A stretch of DNA of 64,000 nucleotides from Chinchilla lanigera (GCF_000276665.1 NW_004955427.1:4401516-4465515); one strand, 5' to 3'; counted from the stretch's first letter, positions 36,940 to 48,302 are shown. Numbers and translations: made by a program. The notes: a model not told the origin generated them from the letters alone.

Positions 36940-37021
36940 GGGCTGGTGATTCAGCTCAGTGGCACAGCGCCTACCTGGCCGAGCTCAAGGTCCTCAATTC
37001 AACTCCTGGTACCAAAAAAAA
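36940..37021 (+). repeat. ID SINE
   Basis: 'GGGCTGGTGATTCAGCTCAG', 'CACAGCGCCTACCTGGCCGA' and 'AATTCAACTCCTGGTACC' form the body, with a short A-rich tail. The region after 'CCTGGC' is altered relative to the other copies. No target duplication was resolved. Confidence 0.88.
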
Positions 37022-38333
37022 GATGATTCAGTACTCAAAAAAGCCAGTTATCAATTGATTTTGCAGGTGCTATATATCTATAGTCAAACATTGAGAAATG
37101 ATAATATATAAATATAAAAATAATTTCTATTACTGTTCTGCTGAAAACACATATTTTATGTAGTTGAAAAGAAATAAACCTAAATACATCAAATGTACTG
37201 AGTCTCATAAAAATACCCAGTATGACTGGCTCACAATCAACACTTAGGATGTGCTCCTGTGCAAGAGTAGCTCAGTCCACATTAGCTGCTGAAAAAAGAA
37301 CTTGAAATCAGGGGATGAATTAATTTGAAATTTTCAGTATGTGTGCCATTTCTGCTTTTACTTCTATCAGTTAATTATGTTACTTCTTCAAACCATTAAT
37401 TCCTCGCTTCTTTTGGCATATCGCTTCTCTTATTTTTATTCTAAATATTGTATTGAAAATTTCACAAAGCTGACTAAGTAATATAAGGTAAATAATATAG
37501 CTCAAGACACGCCTGCCCCTTTATTTCAGAGCCCTTGTGAAGGAGGGTCGCTCGGGTCTATGTAATCTGTATTTGAGCTGGGTCCAGATTTATTTTGGCT
37601 TTAGTTAGAACGCATTTAAGGCCTTCTTCAAACATTTTGAAGAAAAGTTTATAATGCTGAAGAAAAGTTTATTATGAAGAAAAGTTTCTCAGGCAGGTCT
37701 TAGACGATCAGGACTCAGAAAACCGAAGATGATAGCCTGCTTGTACATTTTCTAATGTGGATAGCAGGTGTTAGGGTTTCTAGGAAGTTATTGTTTCACT
37801 TCCAGCCTGTTCTTGGCTTTGCCAATCTTGGGATAGTTCCCTTTATCCACTGTCTTTTCTTCAGGCTTCTGATGGCCAGAACATTCATTTGACCAAGGCC
37901 TGCTCTGCTCTTCTTTGCCTGGCTCCATGTTCCCGGCCCTCAGCAGGTTGCCGCGTGGCATTCGGGGAAGGCACTGCCTGCACCCGCAGCGGTGTTTCCG
38001 GCTTGGCCCCTTGCCCTTTGCTGACCATAGGATGGAGAGGCAATGAGGTAAGTTGATGAATGTGTGAAGATTCACTTTTTCTCTACTTCAGAAGTCAAAT
38101 CTGTCATATCAACTCACGCACGGTCAATACGAACCTGATTTCTACTTTCCCCCATTTCATTAGGATCCTCTTACATCTGCTTCCTGGTCATGGATGGAAG
38201 CAGACATAGGTCTCTGCTCTGAAGGGGTCCACACTTGCTGTAGCTTGTGCCCTCAGATTCTTTGTATCTTCAGGCCTGCTGTGCTGTGCCATCCATTACA
38301 GTAACCACTAGCTATTTATGGCTATGTATATTT
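37022..38333. other. Unassigned stretch with short tandem repeat and a 95-aa ORF
   Basis: Three copies of 'TGAAGAAAAGTTT' start at 37638, 37658 and 37675. A GC-richer, CpG-containing part around 37880-38030 underlies a minus ORF (37788-38075, 95 aa) with a Cys/Arg-rich segment 'CGCRQCLPRMPRG' and a Lys/Glu-rich C-terminal end. I see no strong splice acceptor and no family match, so I do not call a gene. Confidence 0.35.
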
Positions 38334-38347
38334 AAATTTAAATTAGT

Positions 38348-38447
38348 GGGGCTGGGGATTTAGCTCAGCAGCAAAGCGCCTGCCTGGCAAGTGCAAGGTC
38401 GTGAGTTCGGTTCCCCGTACCGGAGAAAAACCAAAAAAATAAAAAGT
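38348..38447 (+). repeat. ID SINE with 14-bp target-site duplication
   Basis: 'GGGGCTGGGGATTTAGCTCA' begins a clean body; 'AGCGCCTGCCTGGCAAGTGC' and 'GTGAGTTCGGTTCCCCGTAC' follow, then CGG and an A-rich tail. 'AAATTTAAATTAGT' is found at 38334-38347 and 38448-38461. It is among the least mutated copies and close to the active subfamily sequence. Confidence 0.95.
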
Positions 38448-38614
38448 AAATTTAAATTAGTAAAACTTCAGTAACATTAACATTCACTTTCTCAGTTCTG
38501 CAGTGCGCAATTATGTCACTAAAAACCCACCTGCAGTATTACTTCTACAAATAGTCTTTTTATATTACTCCTGTTGCCTCCTGCTCTGTCGCTGACACCT
38601 ATCAGAGCTCCTAC

Positions 38615-38880
38615 CATCTTGTACGGTGAACTCCGCATTATTTCCAATTTTTTTTAATTAATTGTTACTGTCTTTGATTGTTTGATCAATCTTACCTTCT
38701 TACATCTGGTGGACTGAGCAATTTCCTTGAAGATAATGGTATGTAATATAGCAGCCACTGTTAACTCCTATCATTTTGTTTTGAGGTCATGCATCATTTT
38801 TGCTGTTTTTGTGTTGTTTTGATTTTGTCTTCATTGTTGTTTTGCTAGTTTTTAAAATTTTTAAAATAAGAAAACCCACA
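38615..38880. repeat. Dispersed repeat of unknown family, copy 1
   Basis: 'CTACCATCTTG', 'CTTACATCTGGTGGACTGAG', 'GCAGCCACTGTTAACTCCTA', 'GCATCATTTTTGCTG' and a T-rich end recur in the same order at 41795-42060, with perhaps 70-75 percent identity by eye. I cannot assign a family; an old LINE fragment is most likely. Confidence 0.5.
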
Positions 38881-38975
38881 TGTGATGAAGGAATATTCTA
38901 CTGAACCCTGGATGATCAGAGAACCTCTCTCTGAAAGTGCTGCTGTGATGGGCTTTAAACAAAATTGTAGATTAG

Positions 38976-39077
38976 GGGCTGGGGATATACCTCAGTGGCA
39001 CAAGTGCCTGCCTGGCAAGTGCGAGGTCCTGAGTTCAATTTCCAGTACCAAAACAACAAAAAAAAAACCAAACAAAA
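38976..39077 (+). repeat. ID SINE with 16-bp target-site duplication
   Basis: 'GGGCTGGGGATATACCTCAG', 'AAGTGCCTGCCTGGCAAGTG' and 'CTGAGTTCAATTTCCAGTAC' form the body, with an A/C-rich tail. 'CAAAATTGTAGATTAG' flanks it at 38960-38975 and 39078-39093. The A box has one change (TACCTCAG). Confidence 0.94.
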
Positions 39078-39601
39078 CAAAATTGTAGATTAGCAAGCTA
39101 TGTCTCATGGATACTGTGAAGGCATCATTTTTATTTCTTATTCTTTTTCACATTTTAATGTATTTTAAATTTTTATTAGCACGTTTGCAGGACATGCAGT
39201 TTGCAGTCATGTGGGAGTGTGTGTGTGTTTTCTGTAACGCCTTTTTCCTCCCCCACCCCACTGCCTTTTCTGCATTTTCATTCTTGCTTGCATATTTACG
39301 ATGTGCAATGTTTACATTATGTGTCATAGCCAGAATTGGAAATTCTTCAACTATTTTCTCAAAGTATGATTCATTAGAGTTTTCCTTTCCTGTGTGTGTA
39401 GATTGACAGATAGGCATGCTGGTTTAATTTTTCTTCTTTTCTTTTATGAGTTTATTTTTTACATTTGGTGCTTTATTGCAGTTAGAATACTGTTTTCCAT
39501 ACAAAATTTGAGTCTATGTTTTATTGTTCAAAAACAGATGGGTATCCCCATTCAGAAGAATATGTGCTTTCTTTCTCCTTTAGATTTTTTGTCCCTGTCC
39601 T

Positions 39602-39980
39602 TGTTCATTTCTCGTAGCTGAGACAGCACTTGATACCCACAAGCAGAAGGAGGAAGAGGCTTTGGCTCAGTTTGTAGAGTTTCACTTCTTAGTTTGCTGG
39701 CTCCAAGCCCGGGCAACATGGCAGAGCGAGCTTGCTTCTGGCACGGTAGCAGGAGGCAGAAAAAGGACCAAGGAAAGAGCAAAGAAAATAGACCCTGTCG
39801 GGCCATGTCCCCAGTGCTCACCTCATCACACCAGCCTTCACCTCCGAGTCACATTTAGCTATGAAATTACCAGTGAACTAAGCTGCTGGTCAGTGCAACA
39901 GCCTCTTGATCCAGTCACCTCCCCACATCCCACCTATGAGTGTATGGAGCTTTGGGGGGATATAGAGATACAAACCATGG
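39602..39980 (-). repeat. MaLR-type LTR, antisense
   Basis: 'TTAGTTTGCTGGCTCCAAGC', 'GGGCAACATGGCAGAGCGAG', 'CCTTCACCTCCGAGTCAC', 'GATCCAGTCACCTCCCCACA' and 'GAGATACAAACCATGG' follow the order of an antisense MT/MST-type MaLR LTR. It is older than the copy at 18376 and I could not define target duplications. The 124-aa plus ORF at 39662-40036 is contained almost wholly in it. 39981-40844 is AT-rich with no recognised element. Confidence 0.7.
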
Positions 39981-40844
39981 CTGCCACTATGTTATCTGCT
40001 AAGATTTTGTATTTAGTAGGAAATTGTTGGCATTAGAGCTGCTTTTCAATTTTTATTTAACACTTTACTTACTTGATTTAGTCACTATTGATCACGTCTT
40101 CACCATTTGTAATCATTTTTGATATGTTCAAAGATAGCTTCTCTCATATATTTTGTTCCCTTTACAAAATTTAGAATTACTCCCTGTAACTACAGGTGCT
40201 TTACAATAACATAAAGCAACAGTATGAAAAAATGGATTTTTAATTAAAAAATGCTAACTTTGTGACATAACTGAAAAGTAAAATCTATTTCTACGTTTAC
40301 CTTAAACATATTTTATCTCATATTTAGTTATGTTTCTAGTGAATAGTTCTCTTAATATTTTGTACATTCATGATGTGTTTTTTTATTCAGTGTGTTTTCA
40401 AAAAGATAATTTAGTATTAATTTCCAACCACTTATTTTTAACAAAGACCATTTTTTAATTTCTACGTGTTTATTTTATTCCGCCCATTTGTAGATCTCTT
40501 TCCTTTGGCTTAATTTAAAAATTTTCTTTTGTCTAAGGGTCAAATTATTCACTAACGGTAATGACTGATTTTGTCATATTTCTGCTGCTCTGTTTTCTAC
40601 AAATTGAACATTGCCTAGAGTTCTACTATTGCAGTAAGTAATGATGGTGAATGTGAGTATCTACTTTTTTTTGAGTTAAGCGGAAGGCATCTGGAGATTC
40701 ACCATCAACACTGGTACTGACATTTTGTTGTCATAGAAAGCCTCAGTACAAACAAACAACTACCTAAAAAACTGGTTTTCTTTGGGAAAAAATATTACTA
40801 ACAGTAATGAGTATTTATCACAAATCATTCTGGATTTGTTTACT

Positions 40845-41275
40845 GCAGCGTAACTAGCTCAAAACAACTTGGCTTAAAACAAAAATATTTTGTTCTTTGT
40901 CACAACTTTGTTATGGCCTGGACTGATTGGATTGAAATTTTTCTCAGTTGATGTCTACTTGGATCACTCATCCAGTGCATTCAGTGGGAATTTACTTTGC
41001 TTGAAGGTTCAAGAAGGCTCCACTTACAAATGGAAAAGTGTTTCTGCACACTGACTTTACATTAGGTAGCTTGGGCTCTTCCAGGTAATTTTGGTCTCAG
41101 GATGGATGTTCTTTTGCTTGTTGCCTGAATTCTAAGGGAGAGAAAGCAAATATATCCAGACATCTGAAAGGCTAAGCCAGAACTGACAGAGCACCGCATT
41201 CCTCCTAGTCTACTGTCAAAGCAAGTCAAGAGGGTCACCTAGATTTAAGGGAAGAGAAATAACAGTCCATCCTTT
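40845..41275 (-). repeat. Ancient LTR-like interspersed repeat, antisense
   Basis: 'CAAAACAACTTGGCTTAAAA' at the left, 'GATCACTCATCCAGTGCATT' centrally, 'CAAAGCAAGTCAAG' and 'CTAGATTTAAGGGAAGAGAA' at the right match the order of a widespread ancient mammalian repeat that I believe is LTR-derived. No terminal structure is left. The family name needs a repeat search. Confidence 0.45.
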
Positions 41276-41605
41276 AACACAGAAAATGCTTGACTAAAGT
41301 TATGTAAGATTTTTAGTGGAATTATGGACTCTGTACAGCTGCTTACCCAGGCAGAAAGAGGAATTGTGACAGTCAGTCAAACTAAATATTATTACAATAA
41401 AATTATTGCAATTATCTCAAAAATTTAATTTATAATTTAATTAAATTTGTAATTTAAAAATTATAAAAGCCCAGTTGTTCCTTCCTTTGAGCAATTTCTT
41501 TCTCTTTTGTAATATATATTGTACATTTTGGGTTTATTTACTCTTTCAGATTCTTACATTAGGGAGACAATATGGATGAGGCAAAAGAGAAAAAGAAAGA
41601 AGTGA

Positions 41606-41628
41606 ATATATATATATATATATATATA
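41606..41628. repeat. (TA)n microsatellite
   Basis: About 11 uninterrupted AT units, followed by short TAGG/TAGA units. From 41276 to 41794 nothing else is recognised. Confidence 0.9.
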
Positions 41629-41794
41629 GGTAGATAGGTAGAGAGCTGGAATAATTGTACTATAGGTGTCTCATGGTTTGTTGAATGGAACAATTAATGC
41701 TTAAATTTTTTTGACCAATTTTACATGCTTATATATGGCAATCTAAACAACTAATTTGAAGACAACAATATGCAATATAACAACCATTGGTGAA

Positions 41795-42060
41795 TTCCTA
41801 CCATCTTGCCTAGTGAAACTCTATCATTTCTAATTTTTAAAAATTATTTTTATTCTCTGTAATGGTTTGCTCAGTCTTGCATTCTTACATCTGGTTATCT
41901 GATCAACTTCATTGAAAATAACAATGTGATATAATAACCACTGTTAATTCCTATTGCTCTGTTTTGAAACCCTATATCATTTTTATGGGTTTTGCCTTAT
42001 TTTGTTTTTGTCTATGTTGATGTTATTTTGTTATTTTTTTCAAACTCTTTAAAGTAAAAA
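41795..42060. repeat. Dispersed repeat of unknown family, copy 2
   Basis: 'CTACCATCTTGCC', 'TCTTACATCTGGTTATCTGA', 'AACCACTGTTAATTCCTATT' and 'ATATCATTTTTATGGGTTTT' parallel 38615-38880. Just upstream (41770-41800) a 'GCAATATAACAACCATTGGT' block resembles the internal 'GATATAATAACCACTGTTAA', hinting at an internal tandem unit of about 160 bp. Confidence 0.5.
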
Positions 42061-42539
42061 ATATTATAAAAGCTACCAACCTTATCAAATAAAGTACAAT
42101 TACTAATGGCAGTGACTAAAACAAAACAAAAACAAAAAAACTAAAACAGAAAACAAGTGTAGTTATTAAACAGAACACATGATAATACAAAAGTGTAAAT
42201 TGTATAAAAACTAATGATCATTCTTTTATCTTTACTTTCCAATAAAACATTCTATTAAGCCAATAAAAATAAACCTATTATCATAGCGTAATATCATTTT
42301 TTCCTCCACTGGGTATGGTTATATCATAAAGTACAAGAGGAATTAAATAGAAAAAATGAAAACATAGAGGACTAAATGGCATAATTATGAAGTGAAAAGT
42401 ATTGTAACATATGCACACATGATTAAATGCACACAGAAAATTAAATTTTTCCTATTCAAAGTAGAGAATCTTATACATTTTTAACATTTGTAAAGTACAG
42501 AGTACCTTTAATATGGACTATTAAACTGAAAATCATTAA

Positions 42540-44135
42540 TCAAACATTAATAATTTTAAGACTTCTATACTTCTGATGAAATAATAAAGGGGAAATTATG
42601 AGAGAATTTAATGTTTGGAATAATACAGTCAAAACTTACTGAAGCAGATAAATTATTTATCAAAAATTTATGGCTATGAAAGCATTTCCTAAAATCAATA
42701 GTAAAAAAACAAATATGTAATATCAAGCATACAGGAAGAAGAAATTTTATATCATTGAAGAAATCCAAAGAAAATAAGGGAGTAAAAATGATGGAAAGAA
42801 GAAAGGGCAAAGAAACAAAATAAGCGAAAGAAGGAAGAAAAGAAGGAAAGGAGAGTATTAAAAAGATAGACAAAACCAATGGTAGGTGTTTTGCAAATCT
42901 AACCCTAGCCCCTAAAAAAGTAAACTACAAACAAGCAAAAACACAGAGAATTAAGATGTGTGTTTTACATGTACCAACACTTCAGGTGTAATCTAATCAT
43001 TGTGTGCTATAAATGTGGGAATAAAAATGAAAATTTAATTAAAACAAAAAACAACCTATAGAATGATTAAGAAAAAATATGAGAATGAAAGAGGAATATC
43101 TCTTAACACACAAATATGCAAATGTTGGAAGATAATATGAGGAATTTGTGTTCCCAAATATTTAAAGTAATTTAAATTGTCATATTTTAAAAAGGTAAAT
43201 AATAATAACATAATCAAATATTTGAAAAATTAAATAAACTTGATCTGGTACCATTAGTGCTAAAAATCCACACTATTATTATTATTGATCATACCCACTA
43301 GTAAATGACTTCAGTGACGACAATACTTACAGGCCACTGTTACTGAATCTTTTAAAACAAGAATACCTCATACAACTGTTTAGTCAATAGAAAAAAGTAA
43401 TATGATAAAGGAAATTATATAACTTGAATATACTATTACTACTATAGTAAAGACCAGTAAAAGAAGAAATTACAAGCCAAAGTACATTGCAAGCATAGCA
43501 TAAAAAATTCCAAGTAAAAACAGATAATTTAGATACATTAGTATTACAAATATGTTTAAATATACATATAGACACACAATGACAACAAAGTATACAAGTG
43601 ATCAAAGAATGGAACATCAGAAAACCAAATTAATATAGTTATTAATTTGATCCACTTAAAAGATAAAGATGTAAATAAATTTATCAAATTTGCATGATCT
43701 TTCCACAAGAAACACACACAAATAAGATACAGTTCTGTTTGTATTATGAAAAATTAGAAGTAAATGTCCAAATATTAGATAGTTGTATTTTAAAAGTTCT
43801 CTATTAATATAACAAATTGTTAAATGAATAATTTAGAACTACATGTTTAATAAACTTGGAGATAATTTCAAAACAAATAGGTATTACCAAAAAGTGTATG
43901 AAGTATTTAACATCGTTAGACATAACAGAATGACAAAAAGTAAAAAAGTCTGATTGTAACAAGTGTTAAACAAAATCAAAGTGAACATCCGAAACATTGT
44001 TTATGAGAAGATGAAATATTTCTTTTTGTAAAATTGTCAGGCAATTTCAATTCTATTTAAATATTTCTTCATCTCACTAGCTGGAAATTCTTCAGTAATT
44101 TATTCAGGAGAAATGGAAACATGTCTATTCTATGG
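42540..44135 (+). repeat. Old L1, sense strand, fragmented
   Basis: Plus-strand landmarks match sense L1: 'GATCCACTTAAAAGATAAAG' near 43650 with 'CACAAGAAACACACACAAAT' near 43705 fits the ORF2 endonuclease region. 'AACATCGTTAGACATAACAG' near 43910 and 'TTTATTCAGGAGAAATGGAA' near 44099 fit the ORF2 end/3'UTR of old L1s. The purine-rich A-biased composition from 42540 also fits L1 sense strand. The ORF2 middle is missing, so it is internally deleted; no long ORF remains. Confidence 0.5.
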
Positions 44136-44164
44136 TTCCGATATAAAATGTTCCTGAGAATTTC

Positions 44165-44495
44165 TCATCTGTGTGGGAGGTGACTGGGTAATAGGGGCCC
44201 CGTACTCGTCATTAATGAGTAGCTGAAATTGATCTTAGGGGGCGGGGTCTGGCTAGAGTGGGTCACTGTGGGTGTGACCGAAAGGGTTTCCCTCTCCCTG
44301 GCTCCTCTCTTTTCTCTCCGCTTTCTGGCTGCCAGGGGGTGACCACATTTTCCTCCAGTACGCCCCTCTGCCATCCTGCTTTTTTCTAAACATGGACGGA
44401 AGCTGAGAGCCAGAAGAAGCCTCTCCTCCTTTAATTGTGGATCTTTGGTGTTTCGTCCCAGTGATGGAGACGTGGCTAGGGCAGGAGTTGGTCCT
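44165..44495 (+). repeat. 5' LTR of a MaLR-type element
   Basis: 'GTGTGGGAGGTGACTGGGTA' at the start, 'GGCGGGGTCTGGCTAGAGTG' in the middle and 'CAGAAGAAGCCTCTCCTCCT' with 'GGTGTTTCGTCCCAGTGATG' at the end are LTR-type blocks. The last blocks recur near 46285-46350 in the matching 3' LTR. The minus ORFs here (44165-44374, 44253-44501) are antisense artefacts. Confidence 0.6.
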
Positions 44496-45920
44496 ACACA
44501 AGCGGGCTTTTTGTTCTGCTGTGCCTGGCCACGTGGTTTAGAAACCTTTTGGAACCTGGTTGCAGGAAAATATTGGGGAAGTGGGCTGGAGAAGGTCTAC
44601 AGTGTGGTGAGCAATGATTGATATGTGATTCTGGTCAGATTTCAGAAGATCAGGATGCTAGGAGAGAGAGAATCATTAAAAGCCGAGCTCGGGAAGTCTC
44701 AGTTGGAAGCAAAGACTCCATCACAGTTGAACCAGAGGCCACACGTGTTACAACCTGGCAGAAAATTCGTCTACATTTTGCTTGGCTCCTGAAACTTGAC
44801 AGAAGACTGAAAATAAGGGAGGTGTACTAAAATTCTAGAATCACCCAATGTCCAGGCTATGGCATAGGTACTGCTGCCCACAGTTAGCGAGATGCACTTA
44901 AAAATAAGGAGCTAAATATTTCAAAAAAAATTTCCAAATTTGCCTGCACAGTTGAAGCAAAGAAGGAAGGACATGTTTGCTGAAAAAAAAAATAGTGCTA
45001 AAAGGGAGCCAAGCACTTTGCATTAGCGCAATAGGAAACTGGCTTGAAGGCATCTCAGGAATCAGCAAGAAGGCACCCTTTGCCAGTGGACTGCTGCAAA
45101 ACTGTAAAGCTTTCCTTTGAGGTGAGAACTTCGAGGTCCCTTATTTGAGAAAGAAATGATGTCCTGGGATTCATTTCACAGTGCTTAACACACCAAGGGC
45201 TCAGATGTCTCCAAAGCCGTCATCCTAGAGGATCTGGCCACTGCTCACACTGACAGTGTACCAAGGCATCATCCACTCATTCCTGGAGTTTCATGCATGC
45301 AAAATTAAAGAGCTGTGGGAGGGAGGCTCCCACCCATAGTTACAAGGAAGGCCTGGAAGGACAGAGAGTGAGCTCCTGAGAGGGCAGAGCATAAAGCTGT
45401 GAGAATGAAACTGAAAGAGGAGTGGAGACCGCAAGAATTTGGATGTGTTGGGAATGTGGTACAGCAGCTGAGAAACTTCGTGCCACGGATGGAGCCAGTC
45501 CAGGAGAGAGGTCAGTGTGCTGCCCTCAGCAGTGCCACCGCAATAGGCCTGCCTGAGCCCTTCAGAGCTCACATCTTACTACAACCTGACCTAGGTGCTG
45601 GGCACGGCGCGGTAGGACTTCACGTTTGCCTGCAGGGATTCCGTCTTGCTTTGGGTTCCATTCCTCCTTATCCCCGTGTTTCTTCCTCTAGGAATATAAA
45701 TGCTTACCCCATGCCAGTGGATGTTGGAAGTGTTTGACTTTCTTGTTGATTCCTACGTGGGGTCACATCTAAGAGTTTTCTGTGAGTTTCAGAAGAGACC
45801 CTCAGAGAAAACTTTTCAGCAACTGTGAGACTCTTAAAACTTTAGCACCTCTCAGATGTGGATTAAAGGCATTTTGCATAATGAGATGGGCATGAGCCTT
45901 TTGGGGGCCAGGGGCAGAAG
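44496..45920 (+). mobile_element. Internal region of the MaLR-type element
   Basis: About 1.4 kb of GC-moderate, purine-rich sequence lies between two related LTRs and ends with 'GAGCCTTTTGGGGGCCAGGG', the usual 3' edge of MaLR internal regions. MaLR elements have no true pol gene and are non-autonomous; the 70-aa plus ORF (44618-44830) and the 93-aa and 112-aa ORFs near 45300-45740 show no known domain and are not called as genes. Confidence 0.55.
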
Positions 45921-46360
45921 GTCACGGTCTAGATCTAAAATGTCACTGCCAAACGCGCATGTGTGTGGAAACTGCTAGGGTCACGAGGACACTGTCCTCG
46001 TCAGTGTGCTCACTGATGACTTCAGTAGCTAATTGTGCTGGTCAGACCTAGGGTTTTGTTGAAGGTGAGTCACCGTGGGCATGCTCTGGAACAGTGTGGT
46101 GAATATATGGTGTGTGTGCCACAGCGGGCTGTTTGAAAACTTTAAAAGGTTCGCCACCCCTTACTTAGAAGGTCGTATGCCTGACTGCTCTGCTTCCTGT
46201 GCTTTGAGTGTCCTTTCCTCCGTGCGCTGCTTTGCTCTCCTGTGTCTCCCTTGAAGCCTGGTAATCACGGATTGAAACTCTGAGACAGAAGAAAGCTTCC
46301 CTCCTCTAAGTTGTGAGTGTTAGATGTTTTGTCCCAGCCACAAGAAAAGTAATGAAGATG
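45921..46360 (+). repeat. 3' LTR of the MaLR-type element
   Basis: It follows the 'GGGGGCCAGGGGCAGAAGG' junction and ends with 'GAAAGCTTCCCTCCTCTAAG', 'TTTTGTCCCAGCCACAAGAA' and 'AAGTAATGAAGATGG'. Identity with the 5' LTR is modest, so the element is old. Together the three parts form a nearly complete copy of about 2.2 kb. Confidence 0.6.
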
Positions 46361-46800
46361 GTCTGCAAAATATATAGATATATGTATACAAGAACACTTG
46401 TGACTCTGACATTTGCAACACACAAAGAGCGGATTTCATCATGATATCTTTCAGTGGAGGAAACTACTTATATGGCAAACCACACAGATAAATTTTAAAA
46501 CCACGTTGAGGAAAAAGAAGAGTGATAAGTCGGGAATATATACAGATTTAAAGCTCTTTACGCATATCCTGAGATTAGTTCTTACGTATACTGGGCCAAT
46601 TTAAATTCTGCCAGTAGTTTTTAGGTTGTACATCTCACCAAACCTTTCAAATGGTGATATAATAAGATAAAGTAAAACAAATTTAATAGATTATGTGCAA
46701 TTCTGTTTTTTAAACTTGCCTTTTCTTTGTTACAAGTAAGATACATGTGCATTTGTTTCCTTACAGAAATTTTATGCATTGTGCTTTTTTTTTCTTTCAG

Positions 46801-46878
46801 AATTCCTCCTTGGAACAGTAATTACTTTGAACATCAAAATATTGCTTCATTTTCTATACCATTCTACTTACCATTCTG
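46801..46878 (+). CDS. Candidate 78-bp spliced exon, gene unknown
   Basis: A strong acceptor ('GCTTTTTTTTTCTTTCAG', ending 46800) is followed by 78 bp and a consensus donor (CTG then GTAAGTAA, 46879). The length is a multiple of three and two of three frames are open; one gives 'IPPWNSNYFEHQ...', the other a hydrophobic 'FLLGTVITLNIKILLHF'. An alternative acceptor, 'TTTCCTTACAG', lies 35 bp upstream. The next strong acceptor on this strand is at 48951. Joining there closes both open frames within about five codons, so it could be the C-terminal end of a protein or part of a non-coding RNA. No family is recognised; splicing is inferred only from the signals. Confidence 0.35.
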
Positions 46879-47017
46879 GTAAGTAATGGTTTAACATTCT
46901 GCTTATCCTGAATCTTGCAGTATAAACATTTGTAAATTTTTACAATTACACTAGTATTATCTTCCTTATCACATATTTTATGACAAAATTTACAAAGTTA
47001 AATTTGCACAATATTCA

Positions 47018-47040
47018 TATATATATATATACATATATAA
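47018..47040. repeat. (TA)n tract
   Basis: Alternating TA run with one TACA interruption immediately left of a degraded B1. Confidence 0.85.
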
Positions 47041-47042
47041 AT

Positions 47043-47150
47043 TTTTTGAGGCATGCTTTTCCTATGATGCCAATGTTGTCCTCAGATCCTTGTGTCAGTC
47101 TCATGTATCGCAAGTACTACAGCTGTGCAGTGCTACTTACCTTCTCATGT
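47043..47150 (-). repeat. Old B1-type SINE, antisense
   Basis: 'TTTTTTGAGGCATGCTTTTC', 'GATGCCAATGTTGTCCTCAG' and 'CGCAAGTACTACAGCTGTGC' parallel the antisense B1/7SL body in order, with many changes. It is much older than the B1 copies at 27848, 35279 and 59159, and I do not see the duplicated block clearly. Confidence 0.6.
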
Positions 47151-48089
47151 TAAGTTTTGACAATTACGTGCAACTGTTTAAGTAACACACAAAATAGGAC
47201 AGGATGTTCTCACCTTGCCCCTAAGTTCTCTCATGCCGTTATCCAATATATTCTACCCTTACCATCTCGTATTCTCACTTGATTTTTGCCCCATATCATT
47301 TGTGGTCAAATATTAGACCTCATATAGACAAACATAAGATATTTATTATTTTATATCTTTATCACTTTACATCTTTATCCACTTTCCAAACATATGCCAA
47401 AAATCAGAAATTTCTTGAAGGAAAATTTGAGCAAACTTTAAGAGAACATAAGTGGAAAAATGCAAATATTGTAGTTCATTTACTTTATGAAATATTTTGT
47501 AGCCATTAAGATGAACATATTAAAAAACAAATATGATATTCTTCATAATCTACAATTTAGCAAAAAGGAAGAACATAAAATTGTATGAAATATTAAAGTG
47601 TACAGTTACAAAGTATGCATAGTTACTTTCTGAACATTCAAAAGGGAAGTCAGCTATGATATGAGTTTGTTTGTTCTCTGCATAAGATGCCAGATTAGGG
47701 ACAGATACCCTGGGTTAGTTTAGAAAACTCGGGAAGTTGTGTGAATTTATCAAGAGTATCACATTTGAAGAACTTCAGCTATGACTGTAACTTGTAGACA
47801 CTGAGTTTCACAATTTGTAAGGTGTGGAATCGCCATGTAATGATATGACTGGAGTTGTGCCTGCGTTTGGGTCACTAGTCCCTCTGTATGTGGTGTCATC
47901 GTGTAACAGAGGCAGGTTTCCTGGAACTCTGTTTCTGCACTCAATGCTGTTAGAACAAGGCGCTTTTAAAAAATTTAGATCTGCTAGCAAATTTCCACTT
48001 TTCCAATTATTTAAATAGAACACTATGCTTTCTCCCAGATTATATTATGAGTACATAGTTCTGAGCCACTGTCTTAGCAAAAGCCTGGC

Positions 48090-48302
48090 ACTGTAGCCCC
48101 TTCCTACAAGCTTAGAGCTCTGTGCTGCTGACTGAACAGAACTGCGGTGGAATTACAAGTCCAAACACAGCCGGGGCCAATTAGCAATTTGGTGAGACCC
48201 TGTCCAGAATACGCACAAAACAACTGTGGGAAGGTGCACAGCTCAGTGTGTCAGTGTGAAGGACTTGGGTTCAATTCTTAGTGCTGCAAAAAGAAAAAAA
48301 AA
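48090..48302 (+). repeat. B1-ID dimeric SINE (B4-like), degraded
   Basis: The left half holds a B1-like series ('GCCTGGCACTGTAGCCCCTT', 'TTACAAGTCCAAACACAGCC', 'GGTGAGACCCTGTCCAGAAT'). The right half holds an ID-like one ('AGGTGCACAGCTCAGTGTGT', 'CTTGGGTTCAATTCTTAGTG') and an A-rich tail. B1 plus ID fusion SINEs are a known old rodent class. Confidence 0.65.

Noticed and set aside
11195..39077. tRNA-Ala genes at the ID elements
   Set aside because: A and B boxes are present, but the bodies cannot form a full acceptor stem, they end in A-rich tails and have target duplications. They are SINEs.
39662..40036. 124-aa plus-strand ORF
   Set aside because: It runs almost entirely inside an antisense MaLR-type LTR and shows no domain.
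44618..44830. 70-aa ORF as a small gene
   Set aside because: It lies in the internal region of a MaLR-type element, which carries no functional genes.
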